DNA of 64,000 bases from CAZYTX01 sp964650485 (GTDB taxonomy: Bacteria > RBG-13-61-14 > DATKZS01), in contig CAZYTX010000017.1 in the NCBI GenBank assembly GCA_964650485.1, positions 1 to 64,000 of the forward strand, written 5' to 3'. Below, piece by piece: positions 53,857 to 62,867 of this stretch. The position numbers were made by a program, and so were the translations under genes. The notes beneath the pieces were generated by a model. It saw nothing but the letters and a program-made list of their open reading frames with translations, had not been told where the DNA came from and made no database searches. Position 1 is the stretch's first letter. Each line of letters opens with the position of its first letter.

Positions 53857-54770
53857 GCGCTCTCAAGGACAAGGTCATCGGCGTGATTATGGGCGGTGAG
53901 GGCCCCGAGCGCGAGGTGTCTTTAAAGAGCGGGCACGCGGTGGCCGGTGCGCTCCGGTCTCTCGGATACAAGGTCCGCGAGCTCGACGTGGACCACAGGG
54001 TGGCCGAGCAGATCAAGGACGCCCGCATTGACGCGGCCTTTATCGCTCTGCACGGCGGATGGGGCGAGGACGGGAGAATGCAGGCACTGTGCGAGATGAT
54101 GCGGATTCCATATACCGGCTCCGGGGTGCTGGCCTCGGCGCTCGCCATGAACAAGCCGCAGGCAAAGGCCATATTCAACCAGTGCGGCATACCCACTCCG
54201 GCACACTGCCCGGCCATGTCCAGGGAATTCGTGTTCAGGGTGATGGAATTCCGCCCCCCCTTGGTGATAAAGCCAAGCGCACAGGGCTCGACCGTGGGCA
54301 TCAGCATTATCGAGACAAAAGAGGAGTTCGATAAGGCGCTCGAGCTCGCGGCAGAGTACGACGAGACCCCCATGGCCGAGGAGTATGTCCCGGGCAGGGA
54401 GATAACCGTGGGCGTGCTCGATGGCGAGCCCATGGGGGTGGTGGAGATTCTGCCCGGCTCCGGGTTCTACGACTACGAGCACAAGTACACCGAGGGGGCC
54501 ACCGAGTACCAGGCCCCCGCGGAGCTACACGAGGAGATCACCAGCCAGGTGCAGGAGTTGGGCAAAAGGGCGTTCAAGGCACTGGGGTGCAAGGGAGGGG
54601 CCAGGGTGGACCTGAGAATCCATCCGGACAGAGGCCCCTTTGTGCTCGAGGTCAACACCATACCGGGAATGACAAGCTTAAGCCTTTTGCCCATGTCCGC
54701 AAAGGTCTTTGGCATAGGGTTCGAGGAGCTTTGCGAGAGGATGATCATGAGCGCCTGGGAGCCGGCATGA
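53853..54770 (+). CDS. ddl: D-alanine--D-alanine ligase
   Basis: 305-aa ATP-grasp enzyme. MGGEGPEREVSLKSG near the start, ALHGGWGEDGRMQ, VIKPSAQGSTVGI and ARVDLRIHPDRGPFVLEVNTIPGMTSLSLLP with Mg-binding residues. Produces the dipeptide used by MurF. Overlaps murB and ftsQ by four bases. Confidence 0.96.
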   Translation: MSALKDKVIGVIMGGEGPEREVSLKSGHAVAGALRSLGYKVRELDVDHRVAEQIKDARIDAAFIALHGGWGEDGRMQALCEMMRIPYTGSGVLASALAMNKPQAKAIFNQCGIPTPAHCPAMSREFVFRVMEFRPPLVIKPSAQGSTVGISIIETKEEFDKALELAAEYDETPMAEEYVPGREITVGVLDGEPMGVVEILPGSGFYDYEHKYTEGATEYQAPAELHEEITSQVQELGKRAFKALGCKGGARVDLRIHPDRGPFVLEVNTIPGMTSLSLLPMSAKVFGIGFEELCERMIMSAWEPA

Positions 54771-55708
54771 CCAGGCAGAGCAAGGCTGCGCGCAAAGGCA
54801 AGGCCCGGCAGCCCAAAGCCCGCAGGCAGCGGCCCAGGAAGGCGCCCGCACCGCGGAAGAACGGCTCCACCTTGAGGGTGGCCCGGGAGGCAAGGTCATC
54901 CGGAAAGGGCAGAGTCATAGCAGGCAAGTTCATCCGTGCGGCCCTGGTGGTCGCGGCTTGCCTGGCAGCGGGGGCCGGGGCAGGGGCCGGCGCCAGGGCC
55001 TTTTGGACGTGGTTGTCGAGCACTCCCCGCCTGGCCATCCAGGAACTTACAATAAAGACGGGTCCCAAGGTCCCGGAGCGGGAGGTGAGGATGCTCGCGG
55101 ACATCGCAGAGGGCGACAACATCCTTGGCTTCAGGCTCATGGACTGTGTGCGGGGAATAGAGGTCCATCCATGGGTGAAGAAGACCTCGGTGATGAGGGT
55201 GCTCCCGGACAAGGTGAAAATAGAGGTGCTTGAGAGGGAGCCGGTGGCGGCTATTGTCCTGGGCGCCTTGTACTACGTAGACGCGGACGGCGAGGTGTTC
55301 AAGAAGATTATGCCGGGCGAAGACATGGACTTTCCGGTGATCACGGGGGTGAGCCTGGGGCAGGTGGTGGAGGACAAAGAAGAGGCCCGGGGTCTCATCC
55401 GGCTGGCCACCAGGATCATCGAGCTGGCCGAAGAATCCGAGGTGATGACGGTCGCGGCCATATCCGAGATATACATGGACAGAATCTACGGCTCGGTGGT
55501 TGTCCGGACCGGCGACGGCATGCGCATCCGTTTCGGCAGGGAAGGGTACCGGGATAAGTTCCTCAGGCTGGAGAAGACCCTGCTGGAGCTGGGATCGGGA
55601 GCGGCCAAGGTGGCCGAGCTGGACCTCAGCTACCACTCCAGGGTCACGATCAAGCTGAGAGATGGATACCGGGTGGCCTCGGCAAGCGAGGGGCCCGGAG
55701 GGATGTAG
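54767..55708 (+). CDS. ftsQ: Cell division protein FtsQ
   Basis: 313 aa. An extremely basic cytoplasmic N-terminus (about 50 residues rich in Arg, Lys and Pro), one membrane helix (AALVVAACLAAGAGAGAGARAFW), then a POTRA domain (LAIQELTIKTGPKVPEREVRMLADIAEGDNIL, HPWVKKTSVMRVLPDKVKIEVLEREPVA) and the FtsQ beta domain. The start overlaps ddl by four bases. Scaffold for FtsL/FtsB at the septum. Confidence 0.92.
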   Translation: MTRQSKAARKGKARQPKARRQRPRKAPAPRKNGSTLRVAREARSSGKGRVIAGKFIRAALVVAACLAAGAGAGAGARAFWTWLSSTPRLAIQELTIKTGPKVPEREVRMLADIAEGDNILGFRLMDCVRGIEVHPWVKKTSVMRVLPDKVKIEVLEREPVAAIVLGALYYVDADGEVFKKIMPGEDMDFPVITGVSLGQVVEDKEEARGLIRLATRIIELAEESEVMTVAAISEIYMDRIYGSVVVRTGDGMRIRFGREGYRDKFLRLEKTLLELGSGAAKVAELDLSYHSRVTIKLRDGYRVASASEGPGGM

Positions 55709-55761
55709 AGCGGAGAAAGGTTTGGAAGCGATAAAAAAATTTTGAAGAAAGGGGAAGCGCG

Positions 55762-56988
55762 ATGGCTAAGAAGGACTCTCTGATTGTGGGACTGGACATC
55801 GGGACCACAAAGGTATGCGCGATCGTGGCCGACTTGACCGACGACGGCCTTGACATTGTGGGCATCGGGACCTCGCCCAGCTACGGTCTGCGCAAGGGGG
55901 TGGTGGTCAACATTGACGCCACAGTGGACAGCATAAGGAAGGCGGTGGAGGAAGCCGAGCTCATGGCCGGGTGCGAGATCATGACCGTGTTCGCCGGCAT
56001 AGCAGGCGGCCACGTCAAGGGCTTCAACTCGCACGGCATAGTGGCCATCAAGGGCCACGAGGTGTCCGAGGTGGACATACGCCGGGTGGTGGAGCAGGCC
56101 CGGGCCGTGTCCATACCCATGGACCGCGAGGTGATCCACATCCTGCCCCAGGAGTTCGTGGTGGACGACCAGGACGGGATCAAGGACCCCATCGGAATGA
56201 GCGGGGTCAGGCTGGAGGCCAGGGTGCACATCGTCACCGGGGCCATTACATCCGCCCAGAACATAGTGCGCTGCGCCAACCGCGCCGGTCTCAACGTGGC
56301 CGACATAGTGCTGGAGCAGCTCTCCAGCTCAGAGGCGGTGCTCACCATGGACGAGAAGGAGATCGGGGTGGTGCTGGCCGACATAGGCGGCGGCACCACG
56401 GACATAGCCATCTGGCACCAGGGCAGCATAAAGCACACCTCGGTGCTGGGGCTGGGCGGGGACCACGTGACAAACGACGTGGCCGCGGGGCTGCGCACGC
56501 CGGCTGCCGAGGCCGAGCGCATAAAGAAGAAGTACGGGTGCGCATCCTCACGGGTAGTTGACAGGAACGAGACCATCACCGTGCCCAGCGTGGGAGGGCG
56601 CAAGCCGGTGGAGGCCCCCCGCCAGACCCTGGCGCAGATCATCGAGCCCAGGATGGAGGAGATCATGGCCCTGGTGAACCGCGAGGTCGTCCGCGCCGGG
56701 TTCGAGGACAAGTGCGCCGCGGGGCAGGTGCTCACCGGCGGGTCTGCCCTGCTGCCGGGGATCGAGGAGCTGGGCGAGCAGGTGTTCGAGATGCCTTGCC
56801 GGGTGGGAAGGCCCGCGGGAGTGGGCGGGCTCACAGACGTGGTCAACAGCCCGATGTACGCCACCGGGGTGGGCCTGGTCATCTACGGGTCCAGGAACCA
56901 GGGGAGGAAGCCCTTCCGCATCCGCGACCGCAACATCTTCGGAAGGGTGCTGGAGAGGATGCGCGAGAGCGTGGAGGCATTCTTCTGA
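55762..56988 (+). CDS. ftsA: Cell division protein FtsA
   Basis: 408-aa actin-like ATPase that tethers FtsZ to the membrane. SLIVGLDIGTTKVCAIVADL is the phosphate-1 motif; LADIGGGTTDIAIW is phosphate-2; VLTGGSALLPGIEEL is the adenosine motif. The C-terminal NIFGRVLERMRESVEAFF is an amphipathic membrane-targeting helix. AAAGGGGAAG lies before the ATG. A 53-base gap follows ftsQ. Confidence 0.97.
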   Translation: MAKKDSLIVGLDIGTTKVCAIVADLTDDGLDIVGIGTSPSYGLRKGVVVNIDATVDSIRKAVEEAELMAGCEIMTVFAGIAGGHVKGFNSHGIVAIKGHEVSEVDIRRVVEQARAVSIPMDREVIHILPQEFVVDDQDGIKDPIGMSGVRLEARVHIVTGAITSAQNIVRCANRAGLNVADIVLEQLSSSEAVLTMDEKEIGVVLADIGGGTTDIAIWHQGSIKHTSVLGLGGDHVTNDVAAGLRTPAAEAERIKKKYGCASSRVVDRNETITVPSVGGRKPVEAPRQTLAQIIEPRMEEIMALVNREVVRAGFEDKCAAGQVLTGGSALLPGIEELGEQVFEMPCRVGRPAGVGGLTDVVNSPMYATGVGLVIYGSRNQGRKPFRIRDRNIFGRVLERMRESVEAFF

Positions 56989-56994
56989 TCGAGC

Positions 56995-57012
56995 GCGGAA
57001 ATATTTTTCCGC
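56995..57012 (+). other. Hairpin between ftsA and ftsZ
   Basis: GCGGAAA (56995-57001), loop TATT, TTTCCGC (57006-57012): a perfect 7-bp stem 64 bases before ftsZ. No T-run follows, so it is not a classic terminator. It could set the FtsA:FtsZ ratio by mRNA processing or stability, which is inference. Confidence 0.55.
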
Positions 57013-57075
57013 ATGGGATAAGGTGATTTGAGGACAAGCTGAAAAATCGAAAAAAGCTGAAAAGGAGGAAGCGAA

Positions 57076-58287
57076 ATGCTGGAGTTCTCAGACGAGTTTT
57101 GCGCGCAGGCGAGCCTTACGGTCGTGGGCGTGGGCGGCGGAGGCGGCAACGCGGTCAACACCATGATCTCGCAGGGGCTGTCCTCGGTCGAGTTCGTGGC
57201 AGCGAACACGGACGGCAAGGCACTGGAGAACAACCTGGCCACAAAGGTGGTGCAGCTCGGGGGCGGCCTGGGTGCCGGCGGCAGCCCCCACATGGGCAGG
57301 GAGGCAGCGGAGGAGAGTGCCTCCATGATCGAGGAGGGCCTGCGCGGCGCGGACATGGTGTTCGTGACCGCGGGCATGGGAGGAGGCACCGGCACGGGCG
57401 CGGCCCCGGTGGTGGCCAGGATCGCCAGGGAGTGCGGGGCACTCACCGTGGGAGTGGCCACCAAGCCCTTCGAGTTCGAGGGGAACAGGAGGATGAGGAT
57501 AGCGATCGAGGGCATCGAGGAGCTAAAAGAGCACGTGGACAGCCTCATAATCATTCCAAACCAGAGGCTCCTCAACGTGGCCGGAAAGAACACCTCGGTC
57601 CTGGACGCCTTCAAGAAGGCTGACGAGGTGCTTTTGCAGGCGGTGCGTGGAATAGCCGACCTCATCACCGGGCACGGGCTCATCAACGTGGATTTCGCGG
57701 ACGTAAAGACCGTGATGAGCGAGCGCGGCATGGCGCTTATGGGCTCGGGCCAGGCAGGTGACGAGTCCCGGGCTGTGGAGGCCGCGCACATGGCCATATC
57801 CAACCCGCTTCTGGACGACGTGAGCATCGAGGGCGCCAGGGGAGTGCTGGTGAACGTGACCGGGGGCTCGGAAGTGACCCTGCACGAGATCAACGACGCC
57901 ATCTCACTTATAACCGAGGACGCGCACGAGGACGCCCTGGTGATATTCGGCCATTGCGTGGATGAGACAATGGACGGCCAGATAAGGATCACGGTCATAG
58001 CCACAGGGTTCGAGTCTTTCCAGCACGACGTGAGGAACAGGTTCAAGGTCTCGGGCTCGGGCGCCTCCCCCTGGACCAGGAAGCCCATAGACATATCCAC
58101 ACACATAAGACAGCGCAAGGAGGAGGCCATGGACTCGAAGAGGAGGCTTGGCTCCAAGAAGGCGGATGCATCCAGCGAGGACTACGAGGTGTCGGTGCAG
58201 AAGCAGAACAAGGCCGCGAACCCGTTTTCGGACGACTCCGAGGACGAGTACGACATACCCGCGTATCTTCGGAGGCAGGTGGACTGA
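57076..58287 (+). CDS. ftsZ: Cell division protein FtsZ
   Basis: 403-aa tubulin-like GTPase. N-terminal GVGGGGGNAVNTM, the tubulin signature GGGTGTG (102-108), and the T7 loop NVDFADVKTVM. The C-terminal linker is short and charged, ending in the conserved peptide YDIPAYLRRQ that contacts FtsA. A near-perfect ribosome site (AAAGGAGG) precedes the ATG, in line with high expression. Last gene of the cluster. Confidence 0.98.
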   Translation: MLEFSDEFCAQASLTVVGVGGGGGNAVNTMISQGLSSVEFVAANTDGKALENNLATKVVQLGGGLGAGGSPHMGREAAEESASMIEEGLRGADMVFVTAGMGGGTGTGAAPVVARIARECGALTVGVATKPFEFEGNRRMRIAIEGIEELKEHVDSLIIIPNQRLLNVAGKNTSVLDAFKKADEVLLQAVRGIADLITGHGLINVDFADVKTVMSERGMALMGSGQAGDESRAVEAAHMAISNPLLDDVSIEGARGVLVNVTGGSEVTLHEINDAISLITEDAHEDALVIFGHCVDETMDGQIRITVIATGFESFQHDVRNRFKVSGSGASPWTRKPIDISTHIRQRKEEAMDSKRRLGSKKADASSEDYEVSVQKQNKAANPFSDDSEDEYDIPAYLRRQVD

Positions 58288-58309
58288 AAAACCCGGGTCT
58301 TGATACTGC

Positions 58310-58338
58310 AGAAAGAGGGCGCACTGCGCCCTCTTTCT
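58310..58338 (+). terminator. Intrinsic terminator of the dcw cluster
   Basis: AGAAAGAGGGCG (58310-58321), loop CACTG, CGCCCTCTTTCT (58327-58338). A perfect 12-bp stem 22 bases after ftsZ, followed by a pyrimidine-rich tract. Confidence 0.85.
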
Positions 58339-58409
58339 CTCTGTCCCGAGTTGCCCGCGCCCTTCCGGTTGTGGTAAAAATGTTTCAATCAGGGTAAAGG
58401 AGGACCGAC

Positions 58410-58877
58410 ATGCCCGATGTTTACAAGCTGAACTTCCTTACCGGCAAGAGGCTTTCCGTTTTCCTGGCCATTGCCGACCGGATTGTGCCCCCGGACGGGG
58501 ACGCGCCCGGCGCAGGCGCCATGCTCACCGCGGGCGTGGTTGACTGGGCGTTGGTCCGGTTGCCCGAGGACCTGAGAAAGCGCCTGTTGACCCTCATAAT
58601 CCTGGTCGAGTACATGGGGGTTTTCTTTGGCGGCCGCGGGTTTACGAGTAACAGCGAGAAGGCGCAGACAAGGCAGCTCCAGTGGATGGAGAACTCCCCG
58701 CTGCGGCTCTTCCGGCAGGGGTTCTTCGGGCTCAAGACCTACGTGTGCATGGGCTACTACACCAGGGAGGACGTGTGGGGCACCTTTGATTACGAGGGGC
58801 CGCTCCTGCCCGAGCGCGAGTTCGCGGACCCGGTCATCCGCGCGCTTTGCCAGGCCACGATGGAGGTAGAGGAATGA
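58410..58877 (+). CDS. Small subunit-like protein paired with a GMC oxidoreductase
   Basis: 155 aa, mostly helical, with no signal peptide. It begins with a helical stretch around LSVFLAIADRIVPPDGDAPGAG, the pattern seen in gluconate 2-dehydrogenase subunit-3-like small subunits (an IADRIIPP-type motif). In those systems the small subunit accompanies a flavin-dependent GMC dehydrogenase; here it overlaps the GMC gene by four bases, supporting a complex. No Tat signal is present, unlike the exported gluconate dehydrogenases. The ribosome site AAAGGAGG is strong. Confidence 0.75.
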   Translation: MPDVYKLNFLTGKRLSVFLAIADRIVPPDGDAPGAGAMLTAGVVDWALVRLPEDLRKRLLTLIILVEYMGVFFGGRGFTSNSEKAQTRQLQWMENSPLRLFRQGFFGLKTYVCMGYYTREDVWGTFDYEGPLLPEREFADPVIRALCQATMEVEE

Positions 58878-60376
58878 AAAAGGACTACGACGTGGTTATC
58901 GTGGGCTCGGGTGCGGGCGGGGGCACGGTGGCCGAGGGCCTCATACCCCTGGCGCGCTCGGGCGCAAAGGTGGCCGTGCTGGAGGCCGGGTCCCACTACG
59001 CCAGGGACTACTTCACACAGCGCGAGATAGAGATGATGGAGCTGTTCTGGTACGGGGGCGGCTGGCCGGTGGAGGACGGGTCAATCACCCTGGCCGCGGG
59101 CAAGGGGGTGGGCGGCTCCACCATTATGTACACCGGCGTGACCTTCAGGCTGCCGGATGAAGTGGCCGAGGAGTGGGCAGTGCCCGGGATCACTCCTTCC
59201 GACCTCGCGCCCCGCTTCGATAAGCTTGAAAAAGAGGTGAGCGTGATCGAGCCGGGCGAGGACATGGTAAACGACAACAACCGCCTGTTTAAAAAGGGAT
59301 GCGACAAGCTGGGCTGGCCGATCGAGAAGATCAGGCTCAACCTCTCAGGCTGCCAGCAGCACGGGTTCTGCAACTTAGGGTGCGCCTCCGGAGGAAAGCA
59401 GGGCACCCTGGAGGTGCAGATTCCAAAGGCCCTCGAGGCCGGGGTTGACCTCATCCCCAACTGCTCGGTGGACAAGGTCTCCGATGGCACGGTACACGCT
59501 AAAGTGTCGCCCGCGCCCAAGGGCACGGCCCCTGGTCCGTGGCAGGAGGGAGAGTGCCAGATAAAGGCCCGCAGGGTGGTGCTTGCCGGAGGGTGCCCGG
59601 GCACACCCGCCATCATGATGCGATCGGGAATGATTGACTCCTACCCGGTGCTGGGAAAATACGTGACAGTGCACCCGGCACTCACCGTGTACGGAATCTA
59701 CCCCGAGCCCATAAAGAACTACCGCGGGTTCCCAAAGACCTTTTACACCCCGAAGTTCTCGCAGACCCACGACCATTACATCGAGACCGCGTTCTACTAC
59801 CCCTTTATCAGCACCAAGCACCTGGGGCTGTGGGGCCGCGAGCTGAAAGAGGTCATGAAAGCCTACACCAGGTTCATGTGCATGATCATCTTGAACCATG
59901 ACCACGCGGTCCCCGGAAACATGGTCAAGCTGGACAAGCGGGGAGACGCGCAGATAAAGTACGAGCTCTCGAAGGAGTCCGTGAACTCGCTCTGCCACGC
60001 TCAGGCCCAGGCCACCAGGATTTTCTTTGCCGCGGGGTGCGAAAAGGCCATCATGCCATGCGCGGAAAAGGCCGTGTTCGGCCCGGGCGAGGTCCAAGAA
60101 GAAAAGCTCGAAGAGTTCATCTCCCCGGAGAACTTCGTGAGCGTCAAGGTCCCCATATCATCGGCCCATCCCCAGGGAGGGTGCCGCATGGGCGCGGACC
60201 CCGCGTCATCGGTCACCGACCAGTGGGGGCAGGTGCACGGGCTGCCATGGCTTTACGTAGCCGACGCCAGCCTCTTCCCCAAGAGCTCGCACGTAAACCC
60301 CTACCTCACCATCATGGCCCTTGCAGACCGGGTGGCGGAGAAGCTGCGGGAGACCAGGAGCGAGTGGTCTGGGTAG
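58874..60376 (+). CDS. GMC-family FAD-dependent oxidoreductase
   Basis: 500 aa. FAD-binding GSGAGGGTVAEGL near the N-terminus, AAGKGVGGSTIMYTGVTFRLP and the C-terminal ISSAHPQGGCRMG plus VADASLFPKSSHVNPYLTI with the catalytic His and Asn. A Cys-rich stretch CQQHGFCNLGC, followed by KQ, is like that of long-chain alcohol/cholesterol oxidase relatives. No signal peptide, so it is probably cytoplasmic or membrane-associated through a partner. Likely an alcohol or sterol-like substrate; not determinable. The start is the ATG overlapping the small-subunit gene. Confidence 0.87.
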   Translation: MKKDYDVVIVGSGAGGGTVAEGLIPLARSGAKVAVLEAGSHYARDYFTQREIEMMELFWYGGGWPVEDGSITLAAGKGVGGSTIMYTGVTFRLPDEVAEEWAVPGITPSDLAPRFDKLEKEVSVIEPGEDMVNDNNRLFKKGCDKLGWPIEKIRLNLSGCQQHGFCNLGCASGGKQGTLEVQIPKALEAGVDLIPNCSVDKVSDGTVHAKVSPAPKGTAPGPWQEGECQIKARRVVLAGGCPGTPAIMMRSGMIDSYPVLGKYVTVHPALTVYGIYPEPIKNYRGFPKTFYTPKFSQTHDHYIETAFYYPFISTKHLGLWGRELKEVMKAYTRFMCMIILNHDHAVPGNMVKLDKRGDAQIKYELSKESVNSLCHAQAQATRIFFAAGCEKAIMPCAEKAVFGPGEVQEEKLEEFISPENFVSVKVPISSAHPQGGCRMGADPASSVTDQWGQVHGLPWLYVADASLFPKSSHVNPYLTIMALADRVAEKLRETRSEWSG

Positions 60377-60395
60377 TATCAGTTGAGATGTTTGT

Positions 60396-60439
60396 GTAGT
60401 GCGGCGTCAAGCCGCCGCACTACAAAGCGGCTGCGCCGC
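60396..60439. repeat. REP-like double hairpin between convergent genes
   Basis: GTAGTGCGGCG (60396-60406) pairs perfectly with CGCCGCACTAC (60413-60423) around a 6-base loop. A second hairpin GCGGC-TGC-GCCGC (60427-60439) follows. It lies between the GMC stop and the reverse GT2 stop and could end transcription from both sides. The CGGCGTCAAGCCGCCGCAC pattern looks like a dispersed palindromic repeat; other copies would lie outside this window. Confidence 0.65.
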
Positions 60440-60443
60440 ATGA

Positions 60444-61130
60444 TCAATCGGACAGCGCGTACCTGAAAATGCACCACACTGCCACCAGTGCGTCCTTGAC
60501 CCCGATCTTCTTGCCCTCCTCGTAAGTGCGGCCGTTGTAGCTGATGGCCACCTCGAACACCCGGTGCCTGCGGCGGGCAACCTTGGCCGTCACCTCGGGC
60601 TCGAACCCGAACCGGTCCTGATTCAGGGGGATACCCTGTATGACCTCGCGCTTGAACACCTTGTAGCAGGTCTCCATGTCCGAGAGGTTCAGGTTGGTGA
60701 AGAGGTTGGACAGGACGGTGAGCAGCTTGTTGGCAAGGAAATGGTGGTAAAGGAGCACCCGGTGCCTCCGGCCAAGGAACCGCGACCCGTACACCACCTC
60801 CGCCCAGTCGCTCACTATGGGCTCGATAAGCTCGGGGTACTCCTCAGGGAAGTACTCAAGGTCAGCGTCCTGGACCAATACGATGTCCCCGGTGCAGGCG
60901 GCAAAGCCGGTGCGGAGCGCAGCCCCCTTGCCCATGTTCTTGTCATGCAGGAGCACGGAGACGCCCTCCCTGCCTTCGAGCCCGGAAAGCTTCTCCCGGG
61001 TCCCGTCGGTCGAGAAGTCGTCCACGATCAAAAGCTCCTTGTCAACCGGCACCGCAAGCACCCGCTCCACTATCTTCTCGATGGTGTCCCGCTCGTTGTA
61101 AACCGGCATGACTACGCTCAGAAGAGGCAT
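60444..61130 (-). CDS. Family 2 glycosyltransferase, dolichyl-phosphate-mannose-synthase-like
   Basis: 228 aa without C-terminal membrane helices. SVVMPVYNERDTIEKIVERV, LLIVDDFSTDGTREKL, GKGAALRTGFAACTGDIVLVQDADLEYFPEEYPELI and VYGSRFLG are the motifs of short DPM1-like GT2 enzymes. MGKGAALRTG is the donor loop. Such enzymes charge a polyprenyl phosphate with a sugar at the cytoplasmic face. It precedes no other glycan gene here; moaC lies 13 bases upstream on the same strand. Confidence 0.88.
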   Translation of the reverse strand: MPLLSVVMPVYNERDTIEKIVERVLAVPVDKELLIVDDFSTDGTREKLSGLEGREGVSVLLHDKNMGKGAALRTGFAACTGDIVLVQDADLEYFPEEYPELIEPIVSDWAEVVYGSRFLGRRHRVLLYHHFLANKLLTVLSNLFTNLNLSDMETCYKVFKREVIQGIPLNQDRFGFEPEVTAKVARRRHRVFEVAISYNGRTYEEGKKIGVKDALVAVWCIFRYALSD

Positions 61131-61143
61131 GAGCTACTCCCTC

Positions 61144-61614
61144 TTACTCCCGGGCCCACTTTCCGGACTCGCCCCCGCTCTTCTCGAGAAGGCGGATAAA
61201 GCTTACCTCCATACCCCGGTCCTTTGACTTTGCCATGTCGTATATGCAAAGCGCGGCCCCGGCCACCGCGGCCATGGCCTCCATCTCCACCCCGGTCCTG
61301 GCCCGGGCAGAAGCCCGGGCCAGAATGAGCACACCGTCTTCCTCGAACTCGAAGTCCACCGAGACGTGGTCCAGGGGCAGGGGGTGCGACAGCGGCACCA
61401 GCTCGGGGGTGCGCTTTGCCGCCTGTATCCCTGCGATCCTCGCCGCGGCCAGGACCTCGCCCTTTTCCACGCTGCCTTGCCGGATGGCCTCGATGGTCTC
61501 CGGCTTCATCACCACCTTGCCCGAGGCCAGGGCAGTGCGGCTTGTCACCTGCTTTTGCCCCACGTCAACCATCCCGACCCTGCCTGCATCGTCAAAGTGG
61601 CCGGACCCCTTCAT
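61144..61614 (-). CDS. moaC: Cyclic pyranopterin monophosphate synthase MoaC
   Basis: 156 aa. Signatures MVDVGQKQVTSRTA, AARIAGIQAAKRTPELVPLSHP and ASARARTGVEMEAM, then LCIYDMAKSKDRGM with the catalytic Lys pair region. Makes cPMP in molybdenum cofactor synthesis. The ATG shares one base with the moeA stop; a GTG one codon earlier is an alternative. Implies molybdo- or tungstoenzymes elsewhere in the genome. Confidence 0.96.
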   Translation of the reverse strand: MKGSGHFDDAGRVGMVDVGQKQVTSRTALASGKVVMKPETIEAIRQGSVEKGEVLAAARIAGIQAAKRTPELVPLSHPLPLDHVSVDFEFEEDGVLILARASARARTGVEMEAMAAVAGAALCIYDMAKSKDRGMEVSFIRLLEKSGGESGKWARE

Positions 61615-62861
61615 CACGTGCACTCCCTGAGCCACCACACGTCAACCGGCTCTCCCGCTTCTAGATACGCGGTCTCCCCCGGCACGTCAATTAAAACGTG
61701 GGCCCCTGTCATCGAGCTCAGAACCCCGCTCTTCTGGTCGCGGTATGGCGCCACCCTGATCTCCGGACCGCTGCCAATGACGGATGCCCGCAGGAGCTTC
61801 CTCCGCCCCGGCTTCACCTTGAAGTCAACGTCCATGAAAGCCTTGCCCCTGGGCATCCCGATCTGGCTCTTCCCTGTCATCCTGTCCAGGGCAGGCCGCG
61901 CGAACAGCTCGAAACAAACCATGCAGGAGACCGGGTTGCCCGGCAGGCCGAAGAACATGGTCCTCCCCCGCCTCCCGGCAAAGGTGGGCATGCCCGGCTG
62001 GATAAATGACTTGTAGAACACCTCGGATATGCCCAGCGAGCGCAGCAGACCGGTCACGAAATCGTAGTCACCCACCGACACCCCGCCGGTGAGGAGCACC
62101 GCGTCACTCTTGCCTGCTCTTGCCATCATCCTTTTAAGGTCCTCCGGCCTGTCCCTGCAGATGCCAAGGTAGTGGGCATCGCACTCTTGCTCCCTGGCCA
62201 GCGCGGTGAGCGAGTACCCGTTGGCGTCGTAAATCTGGCCCGCCTTCCTGGGCCTGCCAGGGGCCTGCACCTCGTCACCCGTGGATATGACAGCCACACG
62301 CGGCCTCCTGCTCACCTTTACCCGGGTCCTGCCAAGGGAAGCTATCATGCCCGCGTGCGCGGGCCTTATCACCGAGCCCCCCTTCAGCACCACGGACCCC
62401 TTTTTCACGTCCTCGCCCGCCTTGCCCGCGTTCTCGCCCTTTTTCACGCCCCGGAATATCCTGACCGCTCCGCTTACATCATCCATCTCCGTATACTCGA
62501 CCATGACCACCGCGTCCGCGCCCGGGGGCATGGGGGCCCCGGTCATTATGCGGGCTGCCCGACCCTTTTCTATGCCCTTTTTCGAGCTTTTTCCCGCGGG
62601 CAGGTCCAGGACCACCTCCAGGACCGCGGGACTCTGCTCGCTCGCGCCCGCGGTGTCCGATGCCTTGACCGCGTACCCGTCCATGGCCGACTTGTCAAAA
62701 CCGGGTATGTCAATGCCGGCCCTCACGTCCTCCCTGAGCACCCTGAAAAGCGCCTCATCCAATCCCGCGCTCTCCGCGCCAAGGCGCCAGCTCACGCTCG
62801 TGAGCACCCTTTGCAGGGCCTTTTCATACGGGATCAGCTTACTTAGATCGCGTGCTTTCAT
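61614..62861 (-). CDS. moeA: Molybdopterin molybdenumtransferase MoeA
   Basis: 415 aa. DIPGFDKSAMDGYAV, GRAARIMTGAPMPPGADAVVMVE, VAVISTGDEVQAPG, LLTGGVSVGDYDF and MFFGLPGNPVSCMVCFELF are MoeA marks with the MPT-binding GG and the catalytic Asp loop. Inserts Mo (or W) into adenylated molybdopterin. Upstream of and coupled to moaC. The domain order is complete. Confidence 0.96.
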   Translation of the reverse strand: MKARDLSKLIPYEKALQRVLTSVSWRLGAESAGLDEALFRVLREDVRAGIDIPGFDKSAMDGYAVKASDTAGASEQSPAVLEVVLDLPAGKSSKKGIEKGRAARIMTGAPMPPGADAVVMVEYTEMDDVSGAVRIFRGVKKGENAGKAGEDVKKGSVVLKGGSVIRPAHAGMIASLGRTRVKVSRRPRVAVISTGDEVQAPGRPRKAGQIYDANGYSLTALAREQECDAHYLGICRDRPEDLKRMMARAGKSDAVLLTGGVSVGDYDFVTGLLRSLGISEVFYKSFIQPGMPTFAGRRGRTMFFGLPGNPVSCMVCFELFARPALDRMTGKSQIGMPRGKAFMDVDFKVKPGRRKLLRASVIGSGPEIRVAPYRDQKSGVLSSMTGAHVLIDVPGETAYLEAGEPVDVWWLRECT

Positions 62862-62867
62862 GGCTGT

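Noticed and set aside
55881..58157. Long reverse frames opposite ftsA and ftsZ
   Set aside because: Antisense shadows produced by codon bias in GC-rich DNA; Ser/Met/Thr-rich with no motif.
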